A stretch of 64,000 nt of DNA from Lateolabrax maculatus (GCA_031216445.1 CM062214.1:12331501-12395500), one strand, 5' to 3'; shown: positions 14,901 to 28,039, counted from the stretch's first letter. A program made the numbers and translations. The notes: generated by a model from the sequence alone, not told the origin.

Positions 14901-16526
14901 ATTTCAAGTCTCTTACTCGTGTATTACATAATGAGGTTTTAACGAAGCAAGAGCATGCAGCTAACTGCAAATGAGGAAACAATCCTCCAAATTGTTCCTT
15001 TTATTAAGTGCTGAAATCCTCTTGTTTCTGTGGGGATTGTCCTTCTGACTCTTCTTTATTCTTCTTTTGTCACCTCGTCTCCCCTGCCCTTCTCTTTCCA
15101 GAAACCATAACTCACAGTAGCCAAAATGTCCAGAAAAAAACCTTCTGCAGCTGTCCCCATAAAAATGCAAAGATGACAGGTACAGTATGGATGCTTAGTG
15201 GCTGCAAATGGCATATATATGTAAAAGAGATGGCACACTGGGCATGTTTCTTGTATACAGTATCATCAGCTGGTGATAATCACTGCATTCAAAGACTTCA
15301 TTGTGATTAAGTGCTTTAATTTGCTTTATGGTGTGCCCACATTCCTCCAAGCTGCCTTGTGTGCTTCTACTTCATGTTGTGATTCCCTACATTTCCCAGA
15401 GTAATGTTCAACAACCTCCAAAGCCTGGGAGCAAGTGTATCAGGTATGTGTTTTACAGTAGTGTAGGAAGAAACAACAATAATGATAGTATACAGTGCAA
15501 AAACTGCAATGGAGGACTGAGCCCCCCTCACTTATCAAACAGTTGTCTTGTGGTTATATTGCAAAGTAGTGCAAAGTAGTCCATTGAGCTTTCTGTTGAA
15601 GAAATTGATATCTCTGCATCTTCTGTGATGGATTCCATCGGGAATGATTATTTAATGTTGGTGCAAAACAGTGGTTGTATAAAGATTCCCTAGCTCTTTG
15701 CTTCTGACACTGAACCAGACATTCACAGTTGGAGTTTTATGTGAATATTTTTTTAATTCTTTCATAAATGTGTGGGATATATCACAAAATAATATCACCT
15801 CATCTATTTGGGCCAAGAAATTCAAGGTACACAACCAGTAGCTGAATTAAACACTTTAATCCACCCTTTAATCCACCCTTAAACACTTTAACAGTGTAGG
15901 ATGGATTTTTTTTTTTTTCTGTATAAAAAGCTGCTCTTGCAAAAGTGTAAAGCCAGTGATGGCATTTAAATATACTAAGGTAGCATCCATCTAACAATGC
16001 ACAACACATTATGAAATGATATAAGGGGAAGCATGTAGTGTACACTGTATATTGTGACAAGCTAAAACACTCTGTGGCTCCTGTCAGATTACACAGCAGT
16101 TTGGAAGGAGTCTTTCATCTACTGAGACAGTAAATAGTCCATAGGAGAGACATGAGCTATACATACAGCCAGTATAGTGCTGTATGTGAAATGCCAACCT
16201 ACAGTATTATAGAGTTTTTCACAGAATCAAGTATCTGTATGATCATGAGAAACACAATTCTAGAGATTTTCAAAACCATATGTATGGACACATGTGCTTT
16301 ATACACATGGACAAGGCTAGTACACATCATCCGGGATTTTAATACAACATATTCACACTATTTCTACTTACCTTCCCGCAGTAATAATGTTACTTCTGTC
16401 CTTCCTTTGCTCCTTGTCATTTGTTCCAGCCAGTATCATGTACTCTATGTGCTGCAGATAATATGTAATCATGTCCTGGCAAGCATAGCAGTTTGAATGA
16501 GAGGAAAGGTAGGAGGATTTGCATGA

Positions 16527-16528
<2 letters not shown>
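11988..16528. other. Non-coding stretch
   Basis: No gene recognised. T-runs lie at 13728-13744 and about 15905-15918. A 12-bp unit CTTTAATCCACC is repeated twice at 15854-15880, flanked on both sides by an AACACTTTA word. The segment 12900-13180 is low in simple repeats and looks unique; homeobox-like TAAT words are frequent there. Confidence 0.55.
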
Positions 16529-16569
<41 letters not shown>

Positions 16570-16579
16570 TGTGTGTGTG
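16529..16579. repeat. (GT)n microsatellite
   Basis: About 25 GT units with one interrupting CT near 16569. It produces a long open frame on the minus strand that encodes only alternating Thr-His and is not a gene. Confidence 0.95.
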
Positions 16580-17281
16580 CCATGCAAAGGGCTGACACAA
16601 CATTTACATATTTAGTGAATCCAAATTCTAGTATCACAAGGCACACATTTATCACATTATAAATATAAAATAAAATATAAATATGCAAAATAATATTATG
16701 AAAGCTTTGAAAATGCAAGAAAAAATATGTAGTGGTTTATGTTAACAATGGTAAAGGTAAATGTATTAAACACTAAGTAAAATTGGAACTAAAGTATTTC
16801 ATAATAAGCTGGTAAAGGTTTGGAACAAGTGACCAGTTCTGATAACAGCACAAAGTAGTACAAATAATTACAGACAGAACTGACAGAAATCAGACACACC
16901 GGCTACCCTGTCTGCTGTTAAAGCACCAAAAAAACATTTTATTCCCAGTGTTTGGGTAAAAAGCTCCGAGATCGGTTTATGATACCGTTCTGACATATCC
17001 CTAAATTTCTTTACATTTCAGTCAAAGGCTTTCTGTGACAAATCATTTTGTGTTGACTCATTTTGACCCCTGGTGGATTTGAGTGAGGGGAAAGGGTATT
17101 TTGTCATATTACAGAGTCTCACCAATAGAAATTAAACTGCCATTCTGCTTGCCAAGAGTGGAGCAGAGCTGGCATATTAAAAGACTACTAAAGGTTAGGA
17201 CTCCACAGGGGAATTCTATGGAAATAAAATCACAAAAGAGGTGCAATAACAGCCTGATTACACGACAGTAATATTAGAGAC
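16580..17281. other. Non-coding stretch
   Basis: AT-rich sequence with no gene, repeat family or splice-framed open region that I can support. Confidence 0.6.
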
Positions 17282-17361
17282 GGGGGGGGGGGGGGAGAGA
17301 AATTCTATTCGGTACATTTGACATTTTTAATGTTGTTGGCATGAACAAAAAAAAAAAAAAA
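17282..17361. repeat. G(14) tract followed by an A(15) tract
   Basis: A run of 14 G (17282-17295) is followed within 60 bases by a run of about 15 A (17347-17361). Both are homopolymers. The G-run is a single block, so on its own it does not form a four-tract G-quadruplex motif. Confidence 0.9.
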
Positions 17362-17564
17362 CTCACTATGATTTAATGTCTGGGAAGTCCCAGTGTGTAT
17401 GGAAGGCTGAATGGAGGACAAAGGACCAGTGATTGTATATACTTCATGCAGCTTCATTTCACAGCCACACTCACATTAGCAGATGTTTGATAGTGTCATC
17501 CTGCCTTGGAAGAGGATATTACACAAACAATCACATAGTAGAATGCACACAAAATGGATGGATA

Positions 17565-18308
17565 AGGGGTCGTTCAGATGTTTCGCTAAAAATGCGTGGA
17601 TAACCGCAGCCGTGCCATTTCCATCATCCTTTTGCCAAGGTGCTTCAGAGGTTGCACTACTGTCACGCCTGCTGCAACCTCGCTGAATGTGCCCTGCGAG
17701 CTGCAATGATGTAAGTTATCACAACACAAAATGCGATAATTGGTCCAATTTATAAGTGGTCTGCAGTGGTGTGTTGATTTGACCATTTCATGTGGACAAG
17801 TTGCACTAATTTAGCAGTCAGACCCACTGACTAAACTAACTTCACTAAGAAAAATGTCAAATCAAATATAAATGGATTTCCACCACTGTAAATCCCTCAA
17901 AGTAGCTTTACTGCTCAATTAATTTAAACCTTGCCATTTCTGGGTGCATCCCAACAACCCTGCTGGTGTCAAAACAGTAAGAACTTGACTGGTCGTACAG
18001 CTCCAGGTATCGCTTATACAAGTATAATCAGCTGCTCTTTCATCTTCAGTTTGGCTGAACTTTCAGTCAGATGCTGTGAACAAATTTGGAGCTGATTAAT
18101 TCATTCTTGTCACATGACCTGCGGTGCGCTTGCTGCATTCAAAAACATTGCTATTCTGCATCTCGTTGCCACAAGGAGGTGCCCGAAAAAACAGGCACAT
18201 CACAACGAATCCACGCAGCGACAGCGTCGCTTTCAGGTTTTGAGTGTGCTTGTCCCATGAAAATAATGAATTTATGCGGGCAAAAGACAAAACATCTGAA
18301 TGGCCGCT
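17565..18308. mobile_element. Candidate non-autonomous DNA transposon with inverted ends
   Basis: The left end GGTCGTTCAGATGTTTCG (17568-17585) matches the reverse complement of 18288-18305 (GGCCATTCAGATGTTTTG) at 15 of 18 positions, and the similarity continues a few bases outwards. Inside both ends a GCGTGGAT word follows in inverted orientation (17594-17601 and about 18211-18218). The interval is about 740 bp, more CpG-rich than its surroundings, and has no recognisable transposase. No clean target-site duplication was found, so boundaries and superfamily are tentative. Confidence 0.45.
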
Positions 18309-21300
18309 AACTCAAATCAACTGCCAGAGCACATCCATCCATTACGATGCTAAATAGTCGAGTCAGGTTTGAGTCAACACAGTCCTGAACCATAAATATA
18401 ACCAGAAATAATAAATATCTTTCACTATTATATCCAAATACTGTAAACTCTCACCAGAGTAATGTTACGGCTGACATCTGTCATAATTACCAACAGCTGA
18501 CAGTTTAAGTATACTGCAGTTTCGCATTGCAAATTGCAAATTTAAAAATTCGCATTGCAAAAAAATACAGGCTGTTAAATAAGAATGACATGATGTGAAA
18601 GTTTGCTGTCCTTAGTAGAAAGGTAACATGCCTGATAGCAAGGGCATCACTTGAAGGCATGGATCTCTGTTTAAAACTCGATTAGACAGAGATCAATATG
18701 TGACAGGACTTAAGAATTCCTCACACTGGCCTGACATTTATTTTGGGATGGCCAGCGCTACACCATGAATACAGAATAGTCAAGTAAGTCCCCAAGATCT
18801 TTCAACTTTTCACATCTTCACCTCATTTAAAGCATTTTTTTTTTTTTGTTTTTTCCTAAATTAATTGCGGTGTTAAGGGCAAATCACAACAAGTGCTCAT
18901 CTTTATCGCAGCCAAACAAAATTTGTCCATTTGTTTCTCAAATTTTGCCTTTGTGTTTGCATTCTCATTTAATGGACATACATACAATGTAAATAGGTGA
19001 CAGGGACATAAAACTGTTGGCTTTTTTTCTTGTGTACATAAATAGATTCACTTAAGCATGTGTTCCATCCCTGTTTTGAAAGATAGGCATAAAGAAATAC
19101 ATGCAACACCTACACAGGGAGTATATAAACAATGAATGTGTAGATTATTCAAAATAAACTGTAGAATCTGTGTAGCCATTACTACATTTCTCGGTATTTC
19201 CATAGTAACCAGCCCAGAGAGGCTGCTGTATGACAATAATTGAATCGGGAAAATGTTAAGGACGGCAGCGCCATCAACCTGAATCCACAGCTTGTTTTGA
19301 TCAGGCACAGTAAAAAATATTTCTGATCTCCTGCTGTTATAAATAAAGCGGTAGATACACATACATGTTAACTGTGTGCGTACATGCACATAGATTTGCA
19401 TCAAAAAACATTCAGAGAAAAATACATTCAAAGAGTACTGGCCCACCCAAGACAAATGTATTACTGTTTTTTTTTATATTATTAATTTCCATGCTTGACA
19501 GTCGATTATAAGATGAGTATGACCTCTAATTTATAATCTACTCACCTCAAATGCAAATAGTAGTACAAATTATGTACTCCAAACTAAGGAAGGCAAAAAA
19601 AACAAAAAAGATGAACATGAATAATTTTCTACACAATCAAGTTCCACACCTACTGATTTTAGACAGTTCTGGAAGAACTTATCCTTTTTTGTTATGCTAA
19701 ATTCTGTGGTTTATGTTATATATTACTGCATATGTGACTTGGACAAAATTACACGCTGTGCTAACACAGCACTCCCTTTAAAACAGGCCCAGTGTCAAGC
19801 TGAGCGACTGAGATACCTTAATTTATTAAAGATAATAGTACTTACAAAAATCTTTTTTCCTTTCCACAACAGTGTCTGTGAATTTAATTTCAGACAAGTA
19901 TTTATGCTAAATGAATTCATTAAAATGTATTATGTATAATCACTTAAAAGAACATTACTCTAAGAAGACATTTATTGTAAATGGTGTGAAATTAAAATTG
20001 AATAAGAAAATAAGCAAATGCAAACTTTATGGCTGTCCCGGGGGAGAATTGATTTAGTAAATGTGACCACACACTTACTGTCTGCTTTTAACAAACACAT
20101 GAATTAAAAGACGTCTTCAATACATCATCCAGACACACTTTTGCATTAAAGTGCTTTTTATAAAAGGTGCCATATCTCTTTAGTACATTAAAAGAAGTGT
20201 TGCAAGACATATTCAGTAATGGGATCCCATGCAGTCTTGAGTAAAGAATTAATTAATTTCAAGACTGAATGAGCTTACAAATGGAACCAACATTTGTCTT
20301 TATTACAAAAAACCCTCTGCATTATACCTAAGAGACACATTAGCTTATTGCATATTTAGCTTATTAAATAGCAATGAGTTGCTGAGCAATGACCAAAGCA
20401 ATGTCTGGGTTTTAGTTTGGATAATGTGTTTTACAAGGTTGTATTTGAAGATGGGTTCTAGGTTCTATATGTTTTCATGTTTCATATACATTCAAAAGTA
20501 ATACATTGAATCACCTGGCAAGGTGAAGTCACATACGATACGTCATGGGAGGGACGCAGTTTTATTTACTGTTTATGTGGTTATACAGTCTTTAAGTATA
20601 GATTTTTGCACTACTGACCAAGGGATAACAAATTCATACCTGAACTTGATAATGCAGTGCTGCTTAAAATCAACACACTGTTTGAAAAACAGCAAAGAAA
20701 ACAAATGTCAGTCTGAGTGGCCAAACCCTGAACAGTACAGTGAGTAATGGATCTTTTACAGATTAAGGACTGTACAGGCCATGTAACCCTGTCGATCAAT
20801 AAGTTCGAATTTGGTGCTGTCCTGGAAACAGGCCTGAACGAAGGGAAAAGACTGCATCTGCCTGTACCGTTAAGGTCCTGCAGAGCGGGCGATCAGTCTT
20901 CCTTACAGAGGCGGTCTGACTCTGTCTGAACTTTCTGCTAGGACATCTCTGAGCTCAGCTGAAGTCCTTCAGGCTCCCAGTGGACAGCCCCCTCCCTTAT
21001 GAGACGTAGGTAAATTCATTGCTGCTGCGTAGGACTGCAGAGCTGCCAGGCCTGCTGGCTCATTATGAGATATTTATGACTGTATCTTGCTGCCCAACAC
21101 AGGGCGTTCTTTGACCAACTCGAAGAGCACTTCACTACACAAGTTTCTTCTCAGGGTGTCTTTCATGAAGGTGGCCTCCTTAAGCATTTGTAATTCTAAA
21201 TATACTCTGTAATGATGCATTTCGACAGTATGTATGTAACAACATACAAGCTAATTTCTGCTTAAAAAATGTATACACCACTTATATTATTGGTCAAATA

Positions 21301-21514
21301 AAGCAATAGGAACATTTAATTTAATTAATACCGGACGGCCTGAGAGAATTCATTGTTACTGTTTATTAAACTTTCAATTGCATCATGATAGGATATGTGG
21401 TTGTGTCTTGTCCCAATTAGAGGTTTCAAACTAAATGTAATTAGAAATGGTCCAAATTAGTAGTTTTATGTTTTTGTTAAATGGGTGACAATTTTTTGAT
21501 AGTGCCATAACACA
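18309..21514. other. Non-coding stretch
   Basis: No gene recognised. The longest ATG-started frame (19048-19455, minus, 135 codons) has no family resemblance and no supporting context. A T-run lies at about 18835-18847. A short dispersed word TTCGCATTGCAAA occurs twice near 18520-18560. Confidence 0.55.
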
Positions 21515-22065
21515 TTCCCGGCTACGTCACGTTCCGGCTGCAACACAACCGCCGGAGCTGATCGCCGTTCTACAGGTGCTTGGGATTCCACCATACATGC
21601 CGCAGAAGAAGATTTCTGTTGGACTCTGCTTAAAATATGTCAAAGTCTATTTTTATGATGGAAGCCGCAGATGGAGCTGGGCAGGAAGTCAGACACAGGA
21701 ACAGCTAAGAGCATCAGGTCATTTTTCAAAATAAAACACTGTGTGCCGACTACCAACTGTAAAAACAGACAGACAAAAGAAATCATTTTAAATACGTAGC
21801 CTAATTACCAGACAAAAACTAAGGAAAAATTACCAATTATCAATAAAATCTGAGCAAGTCAACAAAACCAGGCAGGCAAAACTCTCCCGCTTATGAAACG
21901 CTCCCGTTGGGTAGTATGAAGCCGTGCAGAGGATGCAACAAGCCATGCCCTGTGGAATTAAGGCGTAAGTAAGTAAATATTTTGGTTTTGGTGCTGGCAA
22001 CTTCCCTTTAGTCATGCTTGTTGTTGCTGTGCGTAACGGTATGACATCATTACGTTAACAAGTCG
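21515..22065. mobile_element. Possible decayed DNA transposon (weak inverted ends)
   Basis: A CpG-richer segment starts with ACGTCACGTTCCGG. Near 22020-22065 it ends with a sequence whose reverse complement (ATGTCATACCGTTACG then GCAACAACAAGC) loosely matches the left end (GTCACGTTCCGG then GCAACACAACCGC). The similarity is patchy and could be chance. No coding capacity is seen. Confidence 0.25.
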
Positions 22066-24220
22066 GAATATCACTATTATGACGATATTAAACTTTTTAA
22101 AATCATAATCAAAAAATCATACCTGTTCAATAGTGAGCGATACGATAGGGGAAACCCCAACTTCAAACCTAAAGTTTAGGAAAACACGAGTAAGCAAGAA
22201 CCACAAGCATCTGAGTAGTACTTTACAGCTTTTCAGATTCTTACAGTATTTTGAATAGTATCCCATAGCATTTTGCTTCAGTTCATCCATTGTGGCAGGA
22301 AGGTTTGAACAGCATTCAGACAGCCTCTCCAGCATGATCAAACTATTCATTCACACATTTAAATGAAGTTTTCAACCAATAGCAGGACTTTAAATTCCAT
22401 GAGTGACCGTGGTTAAGAGTAAAGCGAACCCTACTCACAACATGTCCGCACGGCTGTGTTGAAAATCACGGATTGCAAGTTTGTTGATTGATAATTATAT
22501 GCACGCAAATAGAAACTGCAGAGTCAGTCAGAAGTGGTTAAGGGGTAACTTTATCTTTTATCCCAACTAGTGTTTTAAGTCTGAAAAACATCCTCATTTA
22601 CATAAGCTGCCTTCATCCGTCAGTGGGAGCGATGCCAACGTGATCAATCCAGTCGTGCTTTCACTGTCAGTAAAACTGTGTTCAGTTCCACTACGCTTCT
22701 GCAGAGATGGCAGCGTCACTAGAGAGCACAGCACATGAATCAGCCAGCTATTATATAGACTGTATAGACAGTGAATAATGGAGGACCTGCTGGAGGGTAT
22801 GACAGCAGGTGATTTTACTAGGGTATGTGCATCTTCTGGTTCATAGATGTAAGTTCTACATTGAAAAAAATAAATAAAAATACAATTTAATTGGATAGAG
22901 TACCTCAAACTAAAGTTCAACGAGCCCACAGATTCGGTCATTGATCAGCCTGATCGCAGGATGTGCTAATCGAGGGAGCGAATGCCAATCAAGGAATCAG
23001 GTGTTTCCAGTTGATCTCTAGAGCAAATGTGGGCATATATGTCTCCATGGATATTGTAGTGAGAAGGTGTAAGAGAGATACCCCATTAGAAGATCATTTT
23101 ATGCATTTAACAAAATCCTTTGCAGAATGATGAATGCTACTGCAACTTTTCAGAAGTCTTTACGCATTAGAGTGCTGCTAATACAGCCGTTCCCAGTGGT
23201 TAATTTTTAGCATTCCTGGAGTTAATTCCAGTAATTTTCCACAGTAAAAGTCAGTCCAAATCAACTCCAGAAATGTGGGTGTCATGCGCTGCTAATCTGC
23301 TCAGCTTCATCTGTGGGTGGCAGCAGGTGCAGAGCTCAGACTAGTGAAAATTCAAATCAACAGTGAATGTGGAATAAATAAAGCTGAGGGGCAAAGGGCA
23401 GCCAGTAACAAAAACATTAGAAAAATAATAGCATGCAACACTCTACACGTTAATTTTTAATTGACTGCAACTGGTAGTTGACTGTCCAAACAATCAGTCT
23501 GAAACCCAGTCTACACAACAAAGGCAACAGGAACACAATCAAATTGTGTTTAAATAAAGGTCATTACATGTATATGTATGTAATATAGGCTGTGTTCAGC
23601 TAACAAATGCAGCAGTTGGATTGAATTTGCTCGCAGTTTTTGAAAATGGCACCACAAATAAGATGAATTTTTGATGTCCACTGTTTCAGAAACAGCCAAA
23701 GTGTCTACATTTTTTTTCATTCAAGGAATAAAAAAAGTGCCACTGTTTACCAAAGGCACAATGCTGAATTACAATGTCTGCACAATCATTTAAAGGTTTT
23801 CTGTGGGGTTTTCCCAAGTCATGACCCTCACTATATTTACTTTCAGTGTGTCTTAGCATTGCCTTAACTGCAATGATGAGAATGTGAACAGAGACCTTCA
23901 TATGTCACTTAAATTGATGTTACTTAATTCAATCCAAAGACAATTACACATTAAAAACATTTTAAATGTTTTAAATCAAAGTCAAAATGTCTACTATTTA
24001 GGTCTATCAGATGATAGGCTTACAGCATAAATTTGTCTTAGTAGTGTTTCATAACTTATTGCTTATGCTTATAGGTATATTGGTAACAAAAGGTATAAGA
24101 TCCAAATAAAACAAAAGAGAAAAAAATGTGATGAAATTATACGCACAATTTACCTGAATGAAACTAACTTTGTACCTTTGTGTGTGTGTGATTTTACAAT
24201 ACTCTACCTTCTAATTTCAG
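22066..24220. other. Non-coding stretch, possibly with one old repeat
   Basis: No gene recognised. Around 23205-23275 the words CCTGGAGTTAATTCCAG and TCAACTCCAG recall a teleost repeat built on 'CTGGAGTTAATTCAACAC'; identity is too low to be sure. Confidence 0.5.
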
Positions 24221-24247
24221 ACACACACACACACACACACACACACA
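24221..24247. repeat. (AC)n microsatellite
   Basis: About 13 AC units. A short TG run lies at 24180-24190 in inverted relation to it, so the two could pair as a hairpin. Confidence 0.9.
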
Positions 24248-25170
24248 AATGACAGTACAGTAAAGGCACAATCACAGCTAACCCGAGTGGACAACTTGAC
24301 TCAGCGAAGTGCTGCGTTTTGTGCAATCTCTGTCTCACTATTGAAGATGGTTTATGCCGTCCCCATCTTATTGCTTTACAGAGAATACACAACAGAAGTC
24401 TTTGACTGTAGTTCAGCTTTAGAGCAACAACATATTTCTTCTTGCATTGCAAAGCTGCTTTCTAGAAAAACAGTATGAGTAGTGAAGAAGCCAATTCAGT
24501 GGATGCACTTAAAGTATAATTTTGATTATAGCAACAATTCACGAGGGGGGCTGTTCATCAGCCCTCTCTCATACCATACTGTAGACGTCTCTTAAGAGAA
24601 GACAAACAGATCTGTACACTGATGCTGGATGGTTGTTGAGGCGGGAATGGGGCGGGGGGTGCTGCGATGGGGGATGAGATGAGAGGGCTGAGAAGAGGAG
24701 CAGGGGGAGGAGGGTGGCATCCACGTACAAACAAATACCTCTTTAGAATTCTACACAGCACTCTGCTGCAGCGTGTTTGGTTTCCAGGCAGCACTACATT
24801 ATTAATGCACCCATCTACCCCATACTCCCTCCCCCAGAGCACAGAGAGTATGGTGGGGACAGAGAGAGGAGGAGAAAAAACAAGTTAGGGTGGGGTTAAA
24901 AGAAAGAGAGCAAAGTTATATGCAAAGGTTACTAATCAGAACACGCTACTTAGTGTTTGAAATGAAAATGTACGGAATTAGAGGCAGTTTCAAATTTTCT
25001 GAAATATTCGTAGGACGAAATGTGATTATGTGTATTGCACAGCCCCGGGTATAATGCCAATGTAATTTAATAATGAGGCCTCTTACTTTCAACAAATCCC
25101 ATGAAAAGACCAAAGCAAACAAAGTGTTGATACTTAAGCCAAGCCTATTAATTCCTACTGAAGACATTAA
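24248..25170. other. Non-coding stretch with a purine-rich patch
   Basis: No gene recognised. The plus strand at 24640-24720 is strongly G/A-rich and its complement is C/T-rich, which creates proline-rich chance frames on the minus strand. Confidence 0.55.
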
Positions 25171-25470
25171 TCTATCTATGAAGCAAAGAATCTCTGTATG
25201 TATGTATGTACGTATGTATGTCTGCCATTCGCTTAGCTTAGACCTACTTCATACTTGGCGGGTGTATTGCTAGGGACCCAAGGAAAAGCAGTCTAACAGT
25301 GTGAAATTTGGACATGCACCACATTCAAAATAAACTTTGCATAAACAAGTGAGCAGCAAGGGGCTGGCGGTGCTTAACGGCTCTGCAGACTGTTGGTGAG
25401 ACGGGTGAGACTGATATATTCACCTCTGCAGTGGGCAGGGCAGCTCATTGACGCAGTCACACCCAGAGTA
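25171..25470 (+). repeat. Dispersed repeat family, copy 1
   Basis: The copy begins near TATGAAGCAAAGAATCTCTG, passes through a TATG/TACG array (25192-25222), and contains ACTTGGCGGGTGTATTGCTA, GGGACCCAAGGAAAAGCAG and an AATAAACTTTGCATAAACAA block. The same words in the same order occur at 25888-26060 and 53420-53695. A continuation to about 25470 (GGCAGGGCAGCTCATTGACG) is looser. I recall this repeat from perch-like fish but cannot assign a class; no inverted ends or Pol III boxes are visible. Confidence 0.7.
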
Positions 25471-25690
25471 GTTAATCAGGAGAAACGTAAAGATTCCTGG
25501 TGGGCCAGGCTCGTTGTTGGGCTGCAAGGGCCGGTGAAAAGCTTGGCATCATCAGAACCTCTCAGTTCATTTTCAATTTCCAAGGGGCGTTATCAACGGG
25601 CACAGACAACCAATCACAGCAATGAAACGCTGTCCTGTCATACTGTGCGGTCTGTGGGAAGTACGGCAAACACATATTTCTTATCAACAT
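25471..25690. other. GC-richer patch, probably repeat-derived
   Basis: This segment is richer in GC than its flanks and contains AAGGGGCGTTATCAACGGGC and CCAATCACAGCAATGAAACG. It follows repeat copy 1 directly. It may be the 3' part of that element or a separate insertion. An open frame of 99 codons crosses it (25393-25692) without family resemblance. Confidence 0.35.
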
Positions 25691-25887
25691 AAAGTTTAAG
25701 TGCAGTTGTTTAAATGTAAAATTTACTTAAAATGTATGTATGTTTATTCTGAGTTTTCATGGTGGTAGGAGTGATGTTGGCTATTCTGGCTGAGTGGTTC
25801 TTGAGAAAACTGCAAGCAGCAATACTAAAGGCCAAGCAAGCAGCCTGTTCTGAACAGGCACCTTTTAAACGGACATTGCACTAGTCC

Positions 25888-26060
25888 AACTATAAAGTCA
25901 TCTTTGTCTGTTTGTTTTGTATGCATATTTTGAGAACCGTTCATCCGATCTTCTTCACACTTGGCGGGTGATTTGCTGGGGACCCAAGGACGTGTAGTGT
26001 CGAATTTGGAGGAATTGGACACGTGACTCGTTCAGTATTAATAAACTTTAAATAAACATA
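25888..26060 (+). repeat. Dispersed repeat family, copy 2
   Basis: It shares with copies 1 and 3 the opening AACTATAAAG, then GAACCGTTCATCCGATCT, CACTTGGCGGGTG, GGGGACCCAAGGA, and a closing TTCAGTATTAATAAACTTTA. It lies 420 bp from copy 1 on the same strand. The TATG array of the other copies is replaced by a short TCTGTTTGTTTTGTATG stretch, and the 3' part is missing. Confidence 0.75.
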
Positions 26061-26525
26061 TTAACAGGATCAACTCATTGTTGGTCTTTTCATGAGCTGT
26101 ATTGACAATAAAACATAAAATTTTGCCAGAATTATTCTTTAACTTCTTGAACTGTTTAAAGGACGGCAAGTTCACAAAATGGATTGACTCTGACAGCAAC
26201 ACCATTTATTTTACGCTGAGTAATTTATTTCATGTAATCTAGAAATCTCATGTAAAATAAAATCAAGTTGTACTACAGGCTTTGAAATACTGGGAATGGC
26301 TGAATTTGAAGTTTTTTTTTTTCTTTTTACAGCTGAGCAATATTATTCAAGCTACACTAGAAACCTAAGATCCTTATCTGATGATATCTCACTTCATAAA
26401 AGCAGATAACTGTTTAAACCCCTGGCCAGACTGCCAAAGATGGCATCCTTACCATGATAAACAGTCTCTGACTCTGTCTTTCTCTCTGTGTCTAATTAAC
26501 AAAGCCCATCATGTTTGGAATGCCA
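26061..26525. other. Non-coding stretch
   Basis: AT-rich, no feature seen. Confidence 0.6.
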
Positions 26526-26588
26526 GGGAGTGAGAGAGAGAGAGAGCGAGAGACACCGAGGAACAGAGAGAGAGAGAGACAGAGAGAT
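26526..26588. repeat. Imperfect (GA)n tract
   Basis: GAGA repeats with interruptions (GCGAGAGACACCGAGGAACA), all purine on the plus strand apart from a few C residues. Confidence 0.85.
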
Positions 26589-28039
26589 AAAGATTCCAAT
26601 TTCCCCAGTCACTCACATCATAAGGTACACATTGTGTCTCCTCACAGATTGGCATCGAGCACGCCTTGACGATGCAGCCGCCTCTTGGAAAATGTTAAGA
26701 GTTAACCTTTGGCAGCCAAAATGTGGTTATGTTTTTGAAGCCAGCACATTTCCTTCAGCTCTTTTAATTCCACCTTTTCCGGGGACTTCATTTCCTATTC
26801 AAGGTAATGGGGTTGGAGTAATGAATTCTTGCAGAGTCCAAACTATGTCCCCCTTGTGACCTCCTGTCTGTAAATGAAATAGTCAGCAGAGCACCGGGCA
26901 GGAGGTTATTCTGGTATACAGCCTCGGCACACTGCTCTGCGGGGAACATTCAGGGAGATTCTCCTCTCCATCATCTCTAAATGGAACTCTGCAACCTTTT
27001 TTTTTTCCTCTCTAACGGTTTTTTAGAATCCAGCTCAATTTGTTCTTATTTTTCTTGGCAATGAAATTGTGAGGCAATCCACCAAGGATGTCAATACCCA
27101 TTATCTTTTGTCTTTTATTCCGTATGAGCAAACAAAAGAAAACAAGGCACAGCAGCAATGAGCTCAAAGACTGACTGTTGTCTAGTGTCTCTGATGTGCT
27201 ACTTGACCAATCAAGCTGTTAAGCCGGCACTATTTCCCTCCAGTGGAATTGAAAGCTGGTAGCAGAGGAACGAAGTAGCGGTGAGTGGTTGTGTGGCATC
27301 ACCTTGTCAGAGCAGTCAGTCTGGATTTGCCTAAGGGGAATTTACAGGGCTGTTGATCCCCCAGTAACACTGACTTACAAACCCCCTATAGCCCAGTGCA
27401 GCATTGACGTCCTGTATACATTTCTACAGAATTATTTGCCAAAGGGTTTTAAAGTTAAATACAGTCATCATTATTTGTGCAGTGAAAAGGGTCGGTAAAT
27501 TCAAATGTCTATTCTCAGCGGGCTGTCTAACATTCAGAAAATCTGGCTCTTAACAACATCAGTACTCACGAATGGATTTGGACCAAAAGAAAAGAAAAAA
27601 AAAAGGCTATGGACTTTTTCACACAGACCACCACAACCAGCCAGTGGACACTCAACCACCCCCGCCCCATAGACGCACACACAAACATGAATTAATGAAT
27701 CCACCTGTTCACATTCATTGTCTGACTGCTGGGATTGGGGGGTGGGGCTGGTGCATAATCAAAGTGGGCCGACCAAGCATCCCTCTCTCCCTTTTGTTTT
27801 TGTATAGTGGGCTGCTTAAGTGGCCCACAAAGCAATATGTCCACTGGTATTTCTCCCAGTGCTCCCGTTGGCCACTGCGCCTATGTCTGTACTGTTCAAA
27901 ATGATCAGAAAATCATTGGATGTTTATGGTCATTTTGATTAGTAGGTGAGAGATTTGTGTCATGCATATTGTTATAGCCTATTGTTTATACATGTAATAA
28001 ATTGTAGTTTTCTCAAAATGCATCTGAAATAATAAGAGA
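26589..28039. other. Non-coding stretch
   Basis: No gene recognised. A T-run lies at 26998-27006 and an A-rich run at about 27586-27604. The segment 26700-27150 is unique-looking with words such as TCTTTTAATTCC and GTAATGAATTC; nothing more can be supported. Confidence 0.5.

Noticed and set aside
16368..16718. 116-codon minus-strand open frame
   Set aside because: Runs through the (GT)n microsatellite; no family resemblance.
19048..19455. 135-codon minus-strand open frame
   Set aside because: No domain, no splice context, no family resemblance, ordinary AT-rich sequence.
24180..24247. TG run and AC array as a structured hairpin RNA gene
   Set aside because: The pairing comes from simple repeats only; nothing else suggests a conserved RNA.
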